From Streptomyces cynarae (lineage in GTDB: Bacteria > Actinomycetota > Actinomycetes > Streptomycetales > Streptomycetaceae), in assembly GCF_025642135.1 (NCBI RefSeq), contig NZ_CP106793.1:1116001-1180000 (forward strand): DNA of 64,000 nucleotides. Reading direction: 5' to 3'. Both the position numbers and the translations under genes were made by a program. Below the pieces are notes generated by a model. It was not told where the DNA came from and did not search any database. It worked only from the letters and a program-made list of their open reading frames with translations. This document shows positions 1-9,013 of the stretch, piece after piece. Each line of letters opens with the position of its first letter. Within the stretch, counting starts at the first letter, position 1.

Positions 1-43
1 TGCCCGACCGCAGTGACACCGGGGCTGGCACCTGGGCCGCACA

Positions 44-982
44 GTGCCCGAGGATGACCGGGTGAGGACACCGATCAGCCGGCCAGGTCTGCGGCCCTAC
101 CTGCCTTATCTGCAACGTGCCGCGCTCCCGCACGACGGACTGACCGCCCACTTCCTCGGCACCAGCTCCGTCCTGCTGTCGGACGGTGAGACCCGTCTCC
201 TCATGGACGGGTTCGTCACCCGGCCCGGCCTGCTGCGCGTGGCCATGGGCCGCATCGCGCCCGACCGCAGGCTGGTCCGCGCGGCCGCCGAGCGACTGGG
301 CGTGGACGCCCTCGCCGCCGTGGTGTGCGCCCATTCCCACTACGACCACGCCCTCGACGCCCCGCTGTGGGCGCTGGAAACCGGTGCCGAGCTGGTCGGG
401 TCGCGGTCCACCGCGAACGTCGGGCGCGGTCAGGGGGTCCCCGCACGATCGCTGCGGGTCGTCGAGGACGGCGACACCCTCACCTACGGCGGTTTCGACC
501 TGACCTTCGTCACCTCCCTGCACAGTCCCGGCGACCACTACCCGGGCAGCATCGACCGGCCCCTGGTCCCGCCGGCCCGCGCCCGGGCCTGGAAGACCGG
601 CACCGTCTACTCCGTGCTGGTCGCGCATCCCCGCGGCCGTCTGCTGCTGCACGCCAGCGCCAACCACCGGCCGGGCGCCCTGCGCGGTCACCGGGCCGAC
701 GTCGTCTATCTGGGCATCGGGAACCTGGGCAGGCAGCCCGCCGCGTTCCTCCAGGCGTACTGGGACGAGGTCGTCACCGCCACCGGAGCGCGGCGCGTCG
801 TCCTCGTGCACTGGGACGACTTCTTCACCGGTCTCGGGCGCCCGTTGCGCCCGCTGCCCTATCTGTTCGACGACCTCGACACGACCATGAGCCGACTGCT
901 GCCCCTGGCGCGCCGTGACGGCGTCGACGTCGTCCTGCCCGCCGCCTGGCAGCCGAGCGACCCCTTCGCCGGCCTCGGATGA
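44..982 (+). CDS. MBL-fold metallo-hydrolase
   Basis: Predicted 312-residue cytosolic hydrolase of the metallo-beta-lactamase superfamily, which uses a di-metal centre to hydrolyse esters, thioesters or phosphodiesters; the substrate here cannot be read from sequence. The signature HxHxDH is at residues 97-102 (AHSHYDH), in the expected place after the first beta sheet, and later His/Asp residues (LHSPGDH near 165, LVHWDDF near 270) could complete the metal site. Start is GTG; a second in-frame GTG lies six codons downstream, so the N-terminus is uncertain. It converges on the transporter gene with only 13 bp between the two stops. Family assignment is secure, function is not. Confidence 0.85.
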   Translation: MPEDDRVRTPISRPGLRPYLPYLQRAALPHDGLTAHFLGTSSVLLSDGETRLLMDGFVTRPGLLRVAMGRIAPDRRLVRAAAERLGVDALAAVVCAHSHYDHALDAPLWALETGAELVGSRSTANVGRGQGVPARSLRVVEDGDTLTYGGFDLTFVTSLHSPGDHYPGSIDRPLVPPARARAWKTGTVYSVLVAHPRGRLLLHASANHRPGALRGHRADVVYLGIGNLGRQPAAFLQAYWDEVVTATGARRVVLVHWDDFFTGLGRPLRPLPYLFDDLDTTMSRLLPLARRDGVDVVLPAAWQPSDPFAGLG

Positions 983-995
983 GAGCTCGGGGACG

Positions 996-1898
996 CTATT
1001 GCGTCTTCGCGTCGGCCCCGCCGCGGGGCTGCCCCTCTTCTCCGCGACCGGTCTGGCCGGCGAGCAGGGGCGAACGGGTGAGCAGCGTCACCGCGACGGC
1101 CACGACGACTGCCCCCGCGACCGACAAGACGGTGTAGACGCCGCCCCGGACCGCTTCGCCGAAGACGAAGACGCCCCACAGGATGGCGATGACCGGGTCG
1201 GACATCGTCAGGCCGGGCTGGCTGGCGAGCAGCCGTCCGGCGTGCATGGCCGACTGGAGCAGGAACATCGCGCCCGCGCCGGCCACGATCATGGCGTAGA
1301 GCTGCCAGCTGCTGAACACCGCGCCGATGCCGTGGCTGAAGGCGTCCGTCACGCCCTTGATCAGCGCGGCGGTGAACCCGAAAGCGCATCCCGTCGCCAC
1401 GCCCAGGAGGGCCGCCTTGCGGGCCCCGGGACCGGCGAGACGGGCCCACATCACCATGGCGGCGACCAGCAGCACGTTCACTCCCGAGGCGAACGCCCAC
1501 CTCAGAGCGGTGGCGTGGGCGGCCGAGCCCTGCGAGGGGGACAGGGAGAACAGCAGTCCCGCCAGGCCGACGGCCATCATCACCGAGGCGCCCCATTCCC
1601 GGACGCCCAGTCGGCTCCTGAACACCAGCGATGCCAGCAGCAGGGTGGCGGGCAGTTCCAGCACCAGCACCGGCTGCACCAGTGAGATCTGGCCGTTGCC
1701 CAGCGCCGCGGCCTGCAACAGGAATCCGGCGATGATCGAGAGGACGCCGGCGAACCACACCGGCCGGTGCAACAGGTGCCGTACGAGCCGCAAGCTCAGG
1801 CTCTCGCTCTCCGGGCGGTCCCGTGCCGCCTTGCGCTGCAGCACGGAGGCCAGGGCGTTCGCGATCGCCGCCAGGACGGCGAGCAGCACGCTCAGCAC
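996..1898 (-). CDS. DMT-family (EamA-like) membrane transporter
   Basis: About 300 residues with roughly nine to ten hydrophobic helices and almost no soluble domain, as in the drug/metabolite transporter superfamily. It begins with a helix starting at VLSVLLAVLAAIANALASV and shows the two-fold repeated helical pattern of the family, with a Gln/Pro-containing helix near GQISLVQPVLVLELPA. Cargo is unknown. The reading frame stays open upstream to 2009, but that stretch is Arg/Gly-rich and non-hydrophobic, so the GTG at 1896-1898 just before the first helix is preferred. It converges with the MBL gene and has no obvious operon partner. Confidence 0.8.
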   Translation of the reverse strand: MLSVLLAVLAAIANALASVLQRKAARDRPESESLSLRLVRHLLHRPVWFAGVLSIIAGFLLQAAALGNGQISLVQPVLVLELPATLLLASLVFRSRLGVREWGASVMMAVGLAGLLFSLSPSQGSAAHATALRWAFASGVNVLLVAAMVMWARLAGPGARKAALLGVATGCAFGFTAALIKGVTDAFSHGIGAVFSSWQLYAMIVAGAGAMFLLQSAMHAGRLLASQPGLTMSDPVIAILWGVFVFGEAVRGGVYTVLSVAGAVVVAVAVTLLTRSPLLAGQTGRGEEGQPRGGADAKTQ

Positions 1899-2106
1899 GG
1901 CGCGCCGCCCCCGGGTGCCACCGCCCCCGCAGCGACGATCATGTCTCCTCCACACCAGGTCGGCAGGGCTGCGGGCGCCCCACGCACTCAAGTCCACGGC
2001 GTCGAGCAACGACCCGCAACCGCGGGGCCGCCGTCCGGGACGGCGACGGCGGTGATCGGCGACCGGCCGAACCGTTCACCCTCGCGCCATCCGGTGCGCC
2101 CAAGAG

Positions 2107-2158
2107 ACGGCAGCGGTGCCTCCCGCCGCACTCTCACGACGGGAGGCACCGCTGCCGT
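2107..2158 (-). terminator. Perfect 19-bp inverted repeat, probable terminator
   Basis: Stems 2107-2125 and 2140-2158 are perfectly complementary around a 14-nt loop. It lies 16 bp beyond the stop of the minus-strand beta-helix gene, the position of a transcription terminator. There is no T tract, which is usual for terminators in high-GC actinobacteria. Confidence 0.8.
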
Positions 2159-2173
2159 GCGGTCAGGACAGAC

Positions 2174-4441
2174 TCACGGATACGCGACCAGATCGGCCAC
2201 GTTGGTGCTGGAGTTGGACGGCCCGCCACGGTCGTTGACGATGTGGCGGATGGTCCCGGTGCCGCCGAGGGAGACGGTCACCATGTCCCGGAAGCGGACG
2301 TTCGCGTTGTTCGGCGCCTCGATGGCGTGCTCGGCGGTCACGCCCGGGTCGGCGTTGAAGTAGCAGTAGCTGCCGAGACCGTACGCCTGGTGGCTGGTCA
2401 CCGAGTCGGCGACCTTGTAGGCCGCGTAGCCCTGTGTCGCACCGTTCATCCAGGCGGCCTGGCTCGGCGGGTCGTAGGGCATCTCGTTCTGGAAGAAGTA
2501 CGTCCGGCCGCCGTTGCCGTTCCAGATCGTCTGGTACTTCTGGTAGTGCTCGACGAACAGGCCGTACATGGTGACGTTGTCGCCGTTGACGACGAGGCCG
2601 GTGTCCGCGGTGTTGCTGGTCCAGCCGACGCCGTTGCCGTGGTCGGCGCGCCAGAGCCACATGTGGTCGCCGATGACGTCGTCGCTGTTGACCACGAGGC
2701 TGGTGGTGGCCCTGCCGACGGCCGAGCCGCCGATCCGGAAGTAGACGTCGTGCAGGGACGTCGGGTCGGCCGCGTGAGAGGCGGCGGATCCACTGGGCCC
2801 GACCTCCAGCAGCGTCCGCGAGGTGGTCGTTCCCGCGTCGAAGAGCAGGCCGGCGATCCTGACGCCGTCCACGTCCGCGACGGTCATGGCGGTGATGCCG
2901 TTGTCGGGGACGAAGGTGGCGAGGCCCAGTCCGAGGACGACCGTGTCGGGGCGGGTCACCTTCAGCGTCTGGTCCAGGTGGTAGACGCCGGGGGTGACCA
3001 GGAGGTTCTTGCCGGCTGCCAGCGCCGCGTTGATCTGTGCGGCGGTCGCCCCGGGCTTCACGACGAAGAACTGGTCCAGGGGCAGGGAGGCCCCGGCGGC
3101 GCTGCCGCTCGCCCAGCTGGTCCCCGTGGAGTCGGTGCGCAGGGACGGGAGGAACACCCGGTAGGCGCCGGAGGCGTCCACGTACAGGAACGGCTTCTCA
3201 CGGCTGACCGGGCTCTGGTCCACCGTCGTGTACGGGGGGTTGGGGAAGCTGGTGGCCGGCACGCCCTGGCTGCCGACGAAGACCATGTTCCAGTTGGCGC
3301 CGGTCCAGCTCCCGAGCTGCGAGTCGCGGGTCAGCCACTGCTGCTGGCTCCCCGAGCGCACCTGCCCGTCGATCTTGCTGTCGGCGATGAGCCCGCCGCT
3401 GGACCAACCGCCGTCGTCCAGCTGGAGGTTGCCCCGCAGGTGCATCCGCCGGTACGGCGCGGCCTGGGAGACCGCCCACCGGTCCGTGCCGCCGGCCGGG
3501 TTGACCGAGAGGTTCTCCGCGCCGCGCCAGAAGTTCTGGGTGGCGTTGCCCTGGAACCAGTCGGCCTCGGCGTGCACCGCGCCGTTGACGGTGACGGCGT
3601 CGGGTGACAGGCCGAGCCCCAGAACCTGGGTGTAGAAGCCGACGTTGACGTCGTTGCTGTACGTGCCCGGCTTGAACAGCACGGCGTAGCGCTGGGAGCC
3701 GAACTGGTTGGTCTCCTGCTGCTTGAAGATGGAGTCCAGTCTGCTCTGGATGGCCGACGACGACATGGAGGGGTCGAAGACGGCGACGTTGGGGCCGAGG
3801 TCCACGTCGCTCGGCGAGGTGGAGACAGGCGTCACCTGGAAGCGCTGGGCCGCGGTGCCGTTGCACGTGTACTGCTGCAGTTGGACGCTGTCCGCGGTCG
3901 ATGCGGAGGGGACGTCCAGGCACTTGCCGCTGTGCCGGTTGACGAAGTGGTAGGCGCCCGCACCCTCGTCGACGGCCTGCCACTGCTGGTTGTCGCCGCC
4001 GCCGTACGTCCACAGCTGCACCAGGGCGTTGTCGGCGGTGGACACGTCGGTCACGTCCAGGACCTGGTTCGCGTCGTTGCGGTTGCCGACGCGCACGTAG
4101 CCGTCGCTGGTGGAAGTGAAACTCCACTGCTGCGCGCCGGTGTTGTTGCAGCTGTACTGCTGGACCGCGGTGCCGTTGGCGGTTCCGGCGCCCCTGGCGT
4201 CCAGGCATTTGCCGCTCCCGGCGTTCACGACGGTCGCCCAGCCGGTCGGCAGGGCCGCGGCCTGCGCGGCAGCGGCTCGGGAAGGTGCCGCCCGGGTGGA
4301 CATGGCGGTGAGCGCCTGGGCGGGCGTGGCGGTGAGCAGGGACGCGGCCGATGCCGTGACCAGGGCGGCCGCCGCCCAGGGGCGGACGACGGTAGCGGTT
4401 CTGCGGCGGTGCGTTCGGGTGGTGCGCAAGAGGCTGAACAC
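2174..4441 (-). CDS. Secreted beta-helix (GH55-like) protein with N-terminal ricin-type lectin domain
   Basis: About 755 residues, exported. After a twin-Arg/Lys-rich n-region and a hydrophobic helix ending in TPAQA comes a Thr/Ala linker, then a beta-trefoil CBM13/ricin lectin (about residues 55-190) with repeated QxW motifs (AQQWSF, NQQWQA, AQRFQV) and KCLD motifs. The C-terminal 550 residues look like the two right-handed beta-helix modules of GH55 exo-beta-1,3-glucanases (YAVLFKPGTY, VLGLGLSPDAVTVNG, then a second VLGLGLATF repeat). Such proteins are often mislabelled adenylyl cyclase. The chosen GTG at 4439-4441 has AGGAGG (4446-4451 on the plus strand) four bases upstream; the frame is open to 4612 without a signal sequence. 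The exact glycan is inference. Confidence 0.78.
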   Translation of the reverse strand: MFSLLRTTRTHRRRTATVVRPWAAAALVTASAASLLTATPAQALTAMSTRAAPSRAAAAQAAALPTGWATVVNAGSGKCLDARGAGTANGTAVQQYSCNNTGAQQWSFTSTSDGYVRVGNRNDANQVLDVTDVSTADNALVQLWTYGGGDNQQWQAVDEGAGAYHFVNRHSGKCLDVPSASTADSVQLQQYTCNGTAAQRFQVTPVSTSPSDVDLGPNVAVFDPSMSSSAIQSRLDSIFKQQETNQFGSQRYAVLFKPGTYSNDVNVGFYTQVLGLGLSPDAVTVNGAVHAEADWFQGNATQNFWRGAENLSVNPAGGTDRWAVSQAAPYRRMHLRGNLQLDDGGWSSGGLIADSKIDGQVRSGSQQQWLTRDSQLGSWTGANWNMVFVGSQGVPATSFPNPPYTTVDQSPVSREKPFLYVDASGAYRVFLPSLRTDSTGTSWASGSAAGASLPLDQFFVVKPGATAAQINAALAAGKNLLVTPGVYHLDQTLKVTRPDTVVLGLGLATFVPDNGITAMTVADVDGVRIAGLLFDAGTTTSRTLLEVGPSGSAASHAADPTSLHDVYFRIGGSAVGRATTSLVVNSDDVIGDHMWLWRADHGNGVGWTSNTADTGLVVNGDNVTMYGLFVEHYQKYQTIWNGNGGRTYFFQNEMPYDPPSQAAWMNGATQGYAAYKVADSVTSHQAYGLGSYCYFNADPGVTAEHAIEAPNNANVRFRDMVTVSLGGTGTIRHIVNDRGGPSNSSTNVADLVAYP

Positions 4442-5067
4442 GGGTCCTCCTGTGCCGACTACGCGGCTGATGGTGGGGGCGTCCGGCCGTGTGGAGTACG
4501 GCCTTTCGGAGGCGGTGGGCGGGGAGGCAGGGCACGAAGCCGCGCCCGCGCGACACCGAGCCGCTTCCCCGAAGCACCACCCTGCGTTCACAAGGCTGAA
4601 AGTCGAGCGCATTCATGGAACGGTGAGCGGTCAGTGAATCTAAAGGTCTGTACCAGGAGCGTCAAGAGATGAAGCAGGAAAGGCTCCGAACGCCGGTCGA
4701 GCGGCAAGGAGTTGAACGCGGCGACAACGGCCCCGCCGTCCCGGACGCCGTCCGCCTCGACGGCTGAAGGACCGGTGACCGGCCCGCCCGGGCGGCGCCT
4801 GACGGTCACGGTCCACGACGGCGCCGCACCGGCGTGCCGCAGGATTCCGGTGCGGACCTCCATGCCGGGGGCGACCGCCTGTGTCGTCCACTCCCCGGCG
4901 GCTCGGGCGTGGGCGTCGGCCGTGCCGCGGAGCCGACGCCGAACGGTGGGACCGCGGCCGCCACGGCCGGCTGGCGTGCGGAATGCGGGGCCCGGCAGGC
5001 GCCGCGACGCCGTTTGTGTGCCCCCAGGAAACCCGAGAGGGTCCCGAGACCGACCGGAGGCACGGAC
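4442..5067. other. Intergenic region, no convincing gene
   Basis: A 626-bp gap between the divergent beta-helix gene and a small plus-strand gene. Open frames on both strands cover the middle of it, but none has a ribosome site together with a recognisable protein. A TTG-started plus frame at 4712 preceded by AAGGAG, and a minus frame ending at 4588, are the only candidates and neither looks like a known family. The segment next to 4620 is relatively AT-rich and probably holds the promoter of the beta-helix gene. Confidence 0.5.
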
Positions 5068-5331
5068 ATGAGTGATCGCAAGGACCGCCGCGGTAGCGGG
5101 TACGCGCGGGGGCGTGACCCTGGCGAGCCGGGCGCCCACTCGGGCGCGGAGAGCCAGGCGCGGGAGCGCACGGTGCCGGGTACGGCGAGCGCCGAGGAGG
5201 GCTACCAGACCGAGCGCGGCACCACCGCGGGCAAGCCCCTCGAAGGTGTCGAGAAGGAGGAACGGGCACGGCGGGAGCCCGACACCGGGACCGGCGAGCG
5301 CGGGACGGACGGCGACGCCGCCGGCACCTGA
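5068..5331 (+). CDS. Small highly charged hypothetical protein
   Basis: An 87-residue protein that is almost entirely hydrophilic (Glu, Arg, Gly, Thr, Asp), with no membrane segment, cysteine or recognisable domain; it is probably intrinsically disordered. The ATG at 5068 has GGAGG at 5056-5060. I do not recognise a family. Its composition recalls small stress-associated hydrophilic proteins of actinobacteria, but that is only a resemblance. It stands alone, converging on the two-gene unit that ends at 5383. Confidence 0.6.
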   Translation: MSDRKDRRGSGYARGRDPGEPGAHSGAESQARERTVPGTASAEEGYQTERGTTAGKPLEGVEKEERARREPDTGTGERGTDGDAAGT

Positions 5332-5339
5332 CCCGGTGG

Positions 5340-5406
5340 GGTGGTTCCCGGTCGGGTCACCGTACGGGAACCACCTGCCGGGTCACCGTACGGGAACCAC
5401 CTGCCG
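5340..5406. repeat. 26-bp tandem duplication with alternative hairpins
   Basis: The sequence 5354-5380 is repeated at 5380-5406 with a 26-bp period. Each copy carries CGGGAACCACC (5365-5375 and 5391-5401), which is complementary to GGTGGTTCCCG at 5340-5350, so two mutually exclusive hairpins are possible. It sits between convergent genes and includes the last codons and stop of the minus-strand gene; it probably works as a bidirectional terminator. Confidence 0.75.
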
Positions 5407-6054
5407 GCTCTCCTCCACGGCCACCGTGGTGGTGACGCTCACCAGGCACGGCCTGCGGGGTGTCGAGCCGAACCCGAACCGCACCGGGGGTTCGACCGGT
5501 GCCAGGGAACCGAGGTCCTCCCCGTCGTAGACGGCCCGGGCCTCGATGACAGGACGCAGGTCCTTCGCCCCGTACCACTCGTACCGGCCGGCGCCCGCGC
5601 TGCCGTGGGTCCGCACCCCCAGCAACGCCCTGGCGGCCGGTGCCACCAGCAGGGCCCAGGCAGGACGGGCGGCGAGCGGACCGGGCACGGCTCTGAGCAG
5701 CAGGCCCGCGGGCCCTCTGCGGCCGGTGACGAAGCGGAGGTCGAGCGCCGGGGCCGACACCGTGCATCGCCCGCGAACGGCCTCCACCCCGACGTGTACG
5801 ACCCGAACCTCGTCGAAGAGGTAGGTGCCGGCGACGAAGCGCGCCGTCTGCGCGGTGGGGGCCAGAAGGATGCGGTGTCCGTCCTTCCGCTCGAGCATCA
5901 CATCGGTGAACGGACCGAACGGCGACCGCACCCAGTGACCGAGCACCACCCGCGTCCCCGACGACGTGCCGATCCCCGCGATCCACCCCTCGAACCGCAG
6001 CCGCACCCGCCCGGCGCGCCCCCGGTCGGCGTGTGGCGCGGTCGTGCCCGGCAC
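5383..6054 (-). CDS. Conserved hypothetical protein, second gene of a pair
   Basis: A 223-residue protein of unknown function, beta-rich and soluble, with no signal peptide and no motif I recognise. It starts at GTG 6052-6054, three bases after the stop of the upstream gene, so the two are cotranscribed and probably translationally coupled. The sequence has an FEGWIAGIGTSSGTRVVLGHW block early and a WYGAKDLRPVIEARAVYDGE block near the end, which together look like the outer strands of a beta barrel. The last six codons and stop lie inside a 26-bp tandem duplication, so the present C-terminus may be a recent product of that duplication. Confidence 0.65.
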   Translation of the reverse strand: MPGTTAPHADRGRAGRVRLRFEGWIAGIGTSSGTRVVLGHWVRSPFGPFTDVMLERKDGHRILLAPTAQTARFVAGTYLFDEVRVVHVGVEAVRGRCTVSAPALDLRFVTGRRGPAGLLLRAVPGPLAARPAWALLVAPAARALLGVRTHGSAGAGRYEWYGAKDLRPVIEARAVYDGEDLGSLAPVEPPVRFGFGSTPRRPCLVSVTTTVAVEESRQVVPVR

Positions 6055-6057
6055 GCG

Positions 6058-6432
6058 TCACCGTTCCTTCCCGTGGTGACCGCTCAGGCGGCCGCACCGC
6101 CCCCAGGCCGCCAGCCACTCGGCCTGCATCGCCGCGTCCAGCAGACAGGTGGGTCGGATCCGGCCGCGCGGCACGTGGACGAGGTCGACAGCCGGCAGCG
6201 TCACGGCCGTGCCCACGCCCGTACGGCGTGCCTGGGCCGTGCCGCCGGGCACGGCGGGGGTACCGAGCAGCGCCCAGCCGCTGGTGGGGAGGAGACCCGC
6301 GCTCGTCCGTTGCAGCCAGTGCTCGGTCTCGGGGCCGAAGACCCACTCGAAGCTGCGCAGGTGAAGCAGGGGCCGGCCGCCACCGACGAGATTGAACAAG
6401 CCCTGGGCCCGGGCCACGCACAGCGGACTCAT
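6058..6432 (-). CDS. Conserved hypothetical protein, first gene of a pair
   Basis: A 124-residue soluble protein with no identified family. The chosen ATG (6430-6432) has a strong GGAGGAG ribosome site just upstream; the frame is open a further 60 codons but that part is Arg/Pro-rich and unlikely to be coding. It contains an aromatic LRSFEWVFGPETEHWLQR block and ends in a basic tail. Its stop is three bases from the start of the next gene, so the two probably act together. Function cannot be inferred from this window. Confidence 0.65.
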   Translation of the reverse strand: MSPLCVARAQGLFNLVGGGRPLLHLRSFEWVFGPETEHWLQRTSAGLLPTSGWALLGTPAVPGGTAQARRTGVGTAVTLPAVDLVHVPRGRIRPTCLLDAAMQAEWLAAWGRCGRLSGHHGKER

Positions 6433-6631
6433 CGGAACTCCTCCCGTCCGGTGGTGCGCCGGGGCAGACGGACGCACTGCTCCCGGCCCTTCGACACCCT
6501 CGGGCCGCAGTACCCGGGCACCACCTGACAAAACACATGAGCGGACGGCGGCAAGGGGGCCGGGCCGAGCGCGACCGGCCGCCGGGGCGCGACCGGGCCG
6601 GCGGGGCGCCACCGGGGGCTGGCGTACCGCT

Positions 6632-7681
6632 CTAGATCAGGTCCGTCCCCCTGCCGGCGGGAGGGCGCCCGGTTCTGATCATGTGAACGACGGCCTTCTC
6701 GATCGCGCCTTGCGTCGCCGGGACACCGAAGGCGGCCCCGTCCCCCAGCCGGTCCAGGGACGGGGCGACGGTGACGCCTTCCTCGAAGAGTTCGATCACG
6801 CGCGGGTTGATGTAGGAGGCGCGACAGACCGCCGGCGTATTGCCCAGGTAGTCGGCGACCTCCCTGACGGCACGGGCGATCGCCCGGCGTCGCCCGGTCT
6901 CGCTGCGGGCCGCGGGCTGTGAGACGCCGAGGGCGACGGAGGCCAGGACGGTGGCGTGCCAGGTACGGAAGTCCTTCGCGGTGACGGCCACGCCGCTGAC
7001 CTCCCTCAGATAGGTGTTGAGGTCGTCGCCCGAGACCTCGTGCCAGCCGGGCGGCTGCCAGTAGGCCAACAGCCGGTCGCCTCCCCCTCGCCGCCGCAGC
7101 AGGGAGGTGAGCGCTCGGAGTATGGCGTCGTCCCCCACGGCCTGTACCAGATCCTTGCCGTGTTTGGCCGGATAGTTGAAGACGATGCGTCCCCGCGAGG
7201 TCCTGGCGTGCCGGCGCAGCAGCGTGGTCAGGCCGTAGGAGTTGTTCATGTCCGCGTAGCGCTCGCTTCCCATGCGGAAGAAGCCGAGGTCGAGCAGGCG
7301 CGCGCCGGTGGCGAGGACACGGTCCCGGGTCAGTCCTCGGAGGCCGAGGTGGGCTTCCACGGCTTCCCGCAGGCGCGGCAGCGCATCGGCGACCTCCAGG
7401 ACGTGCTCGTGTTTGCTCTCCTCCTGCTGGGCCCGGAACCCGGGGTGGTAGAGGTACTGGCGGCGTCCTGCGGCATCGGTGCCGACGGCCTGGAGGTGGC
7501 CGTGGGGATGACGGCAGATCCATACGTCCTCCCAGGCGGGAGGAATGACCAGCCCCTTGATCCGCTCGATTTCCGACGCATCCGTCAGAACGTTCCCGGA
7601 GGCGTCGAGATACTGGAACCCCCGACCGCGGCGCCTGCGCGTGTAGCCCGGATCGCAGGGACGACTGTGACGCAGACGCAC
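6632..7681 (-). CDS. DNA topoisomerase IB (poxvirus-type)
   Basis: About 349 residues, matching bacterial type IB topoisomerases, which relax supercoils by nicking one strand through a 3'-phosphotyrosine. The N-terminal domain shows the conserved GRGFQYLDASG and IPPAWEDVWI motifs. The catalytic domain shows NYPAKHGKD, the VTAKDFRTWHAT block, and the active-site tyrosine in CRASYINPRVIELF near the C-terminus. The frame is open to a TTG at 7705, but GTG 7679-7681 with an AAGGG site upstream fits best. It stands alone, divergent from the 7882 gene. Confidence 0.92.
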   Translation of the reverse strand: MRLRHSRPCDPGYTRRRRGRGFQYLDASGNVLTDASEIERIKGLVIPPAWEDVWICRHPHGHLQAVGTDAAGRRQYLYHPGFRAQQEESKHEHVLEVADALPRLREAVEAHLGLRGLTRDRVLATGARLLDLGFFRMGSERYADMNNSYGLTTLLRRHARTSRGRIVFNYPAKHGKDLVQAVGDDAILRALTSLLRRRGGGDRLLAYWQPPGWHEVSGDDLNTYLREVSGVAVTAKDFRTWHATVLASVALGVSQPAARSETGRRRAIARAVREVADYLGNTPAVCRASYINPRVIELFEEGVTVAPSLDRLGDGAAFGVPATQGAIEKAVVHMIRTGRPPAGRGTDLI

Positions 7682-7881
7682 CTCATCACCCTTCACACGG
7701 CTCAATCGGCAGGCGATGGCCTCCTGACGTCCGGCTGCCGACTTCTGACGGCGTGACCGGTACCCTCATCCGGACCCGTCAGTCGCTCGCCCGGGCACCG
7801 CGCGGATTTGCCTTCGAGTGGACTTCAACCGACACACTGATCACGGCGGAATCCGACTGCGGACGGGAAAGGCGGCAGCAC

Positions 7882-8697
7882 ATGGGAACGGCGAGCCCGG
7901 CAGGGCACCCTCTGCCGTACGACATCTACCGGCAGGCGATCGAGCGGGAGACGCTGCGCTTCGCCGAGGTGGTGAGAGGTGCGGACCCCGGGACCGGCGT
8001 ACCCTCCTGCCCGGACTGGACCCTGGCCGAACTCACCCGGCACGTCGGGGCGTTGCAGCGCTGGTTCAGCACACTGCTGTCCCGGCTGGTGCAGGAGCCT
8101 CCGCGCAGCCGCGACCTGGAACTCGGGCTGCCGGAACGCGCGCAGGAGTATGCCGACTGGGTGGCGGAGGGCGTAGCCGCGGTGGCGGAGGTGCTGCGGG
8201 CCACGGATCCTCAGGCGGGGATGTGGGCCTGGGGCGAGGACCAGCATGCGCGGTTCTGGGCCCGCCGGATGCTGTGCGAGACGCTGGTGCACCGGGTGGA
8301 CGCGGAGCGGGCCGTCGGCCGGGAGTCGGAGATCGATCCCGTGCTGGCGGCGGACGGGGTGGACGAGTTCCTCGTCAACCTGCCCTACGCGGGTCTCTTC
8401 GCGCCGGCGGTGACCAAGTTGCACGGCAACGGCGAGGTCATCGCCTTCCGGTGCGCGGACTCGGCCGGCGGTACCGGCGAGGAGTGGCGGGTGCGACTGG
8501 ATCCGGACGGTTTTCACCTGCTGGCACCGGCAGCAGCCGATGAGGCGCCGACCGGGGCGGTGACGGCGGGGGTCCGGGGGCAGGCGGCGGACCTCCTGCT
8601 CCTGCTCTACGGCCGGCGGTCGTACCGGGACTCCGCCTTCGACGTCTCGGGAGAGGTCGCGGTACTGGACCGCTGGTTCGCCCACACGGCGTTCTGA
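7882..8697 (+). CDS. Maleylpyruvate isomerase/DinB-like family protein
   Basis: A 271-residue protein of the mycothiol-dependent maleylpyruvate isomerase family. The N-terminal helical bundle has PSCPDWTLAELTRHVGALQRW, where the early His is a usual metal ligand, and MLCETLVHRVDAERAVG supplies the second conserved His-x3-Asp pair. The C-terminal part resembles the SCP2-like lid with GQAADLLLLLYGRR. Actinobacterial members act as mycothiol S-transferases or isomerases, but the substrate here is unknown. The ATG at 7882 is preferred over the open upstream frame, which lacks family similarity. Divergent from the topoisomerase. Confidence 0.82.
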   Translation: MGTASPAGHPLPYDIYRQAIERETLRFAEVVRGADPGTGVPSCPDWTLAELTRHVGALQRWFSTLLSRLVQEPPRSRDLELGLPERAQEYADWVAEGVAAVAEVLRATDPQAGMWAWGEDQHARFWARRMLCETLVHRVDAERAVGRESEIDPVLAADGVDEFLVNLPYAGLFAPAVTKLHGNGEVIAFRCADSAGGTGEEWRVRLDPDGFHLLAPAAADEAPTGAVTAGVRGQAADLLLLLYGRRSYRDSAFDVSGEVAVLDRWFAHTAF

Positions 8698-9013
8698 GTC
8701 GCGCCGACGGTCCGAGGTGACCCCTCATACAGGGACCAGGGAACGAACAAGGCCAATCAAGAGACAACAGATTCCAACTGCGGCGCCACAGTTCTAATGC
8801 GTGGACGCCTGCAAGGTCAACCCTTCGGCGACCAGGGTCGTTGCCCGAAATCTCGGACGGCAGCCCTCATGCGCCCCCATGCACCCTCATCGAGCACGTC
8901 CAGGCTCGCCTTGGCCAGTCAAGAATCAACAAAATCGAACGCGTATATTGACGCCGCCGAACAGATCCGACTCTCATTGGTCCCCGCCTGGCACCTGATG
9001 AGAGGGACGAAGC
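8698..9013 (+). other. Intergenic region, upstream of the GH43-type gene
   Basis: 316 bp with no coding signal. The last 100 bases before 9014 are AT-richer (around 8930-8990) and probably contain the promoter of the secreted glycosidase. I see no copy of either palindromic operator found elsewhere in this island. Confidence 0.5.

Noticed and set aside
4588..5139. Minus-strand open frame in the 4.5-5.1 kb gap
   Set aside because: No ribosome site and no recognisable protein; the opposite strand is equally open.
5470..5510. GGGTTCGACC-type sequence resembling a tRNA T-arm
   Set aside because: It is inside the coding sequence of the 5383-6054 gene and there is no acceptor stem or anticodon arm around it.
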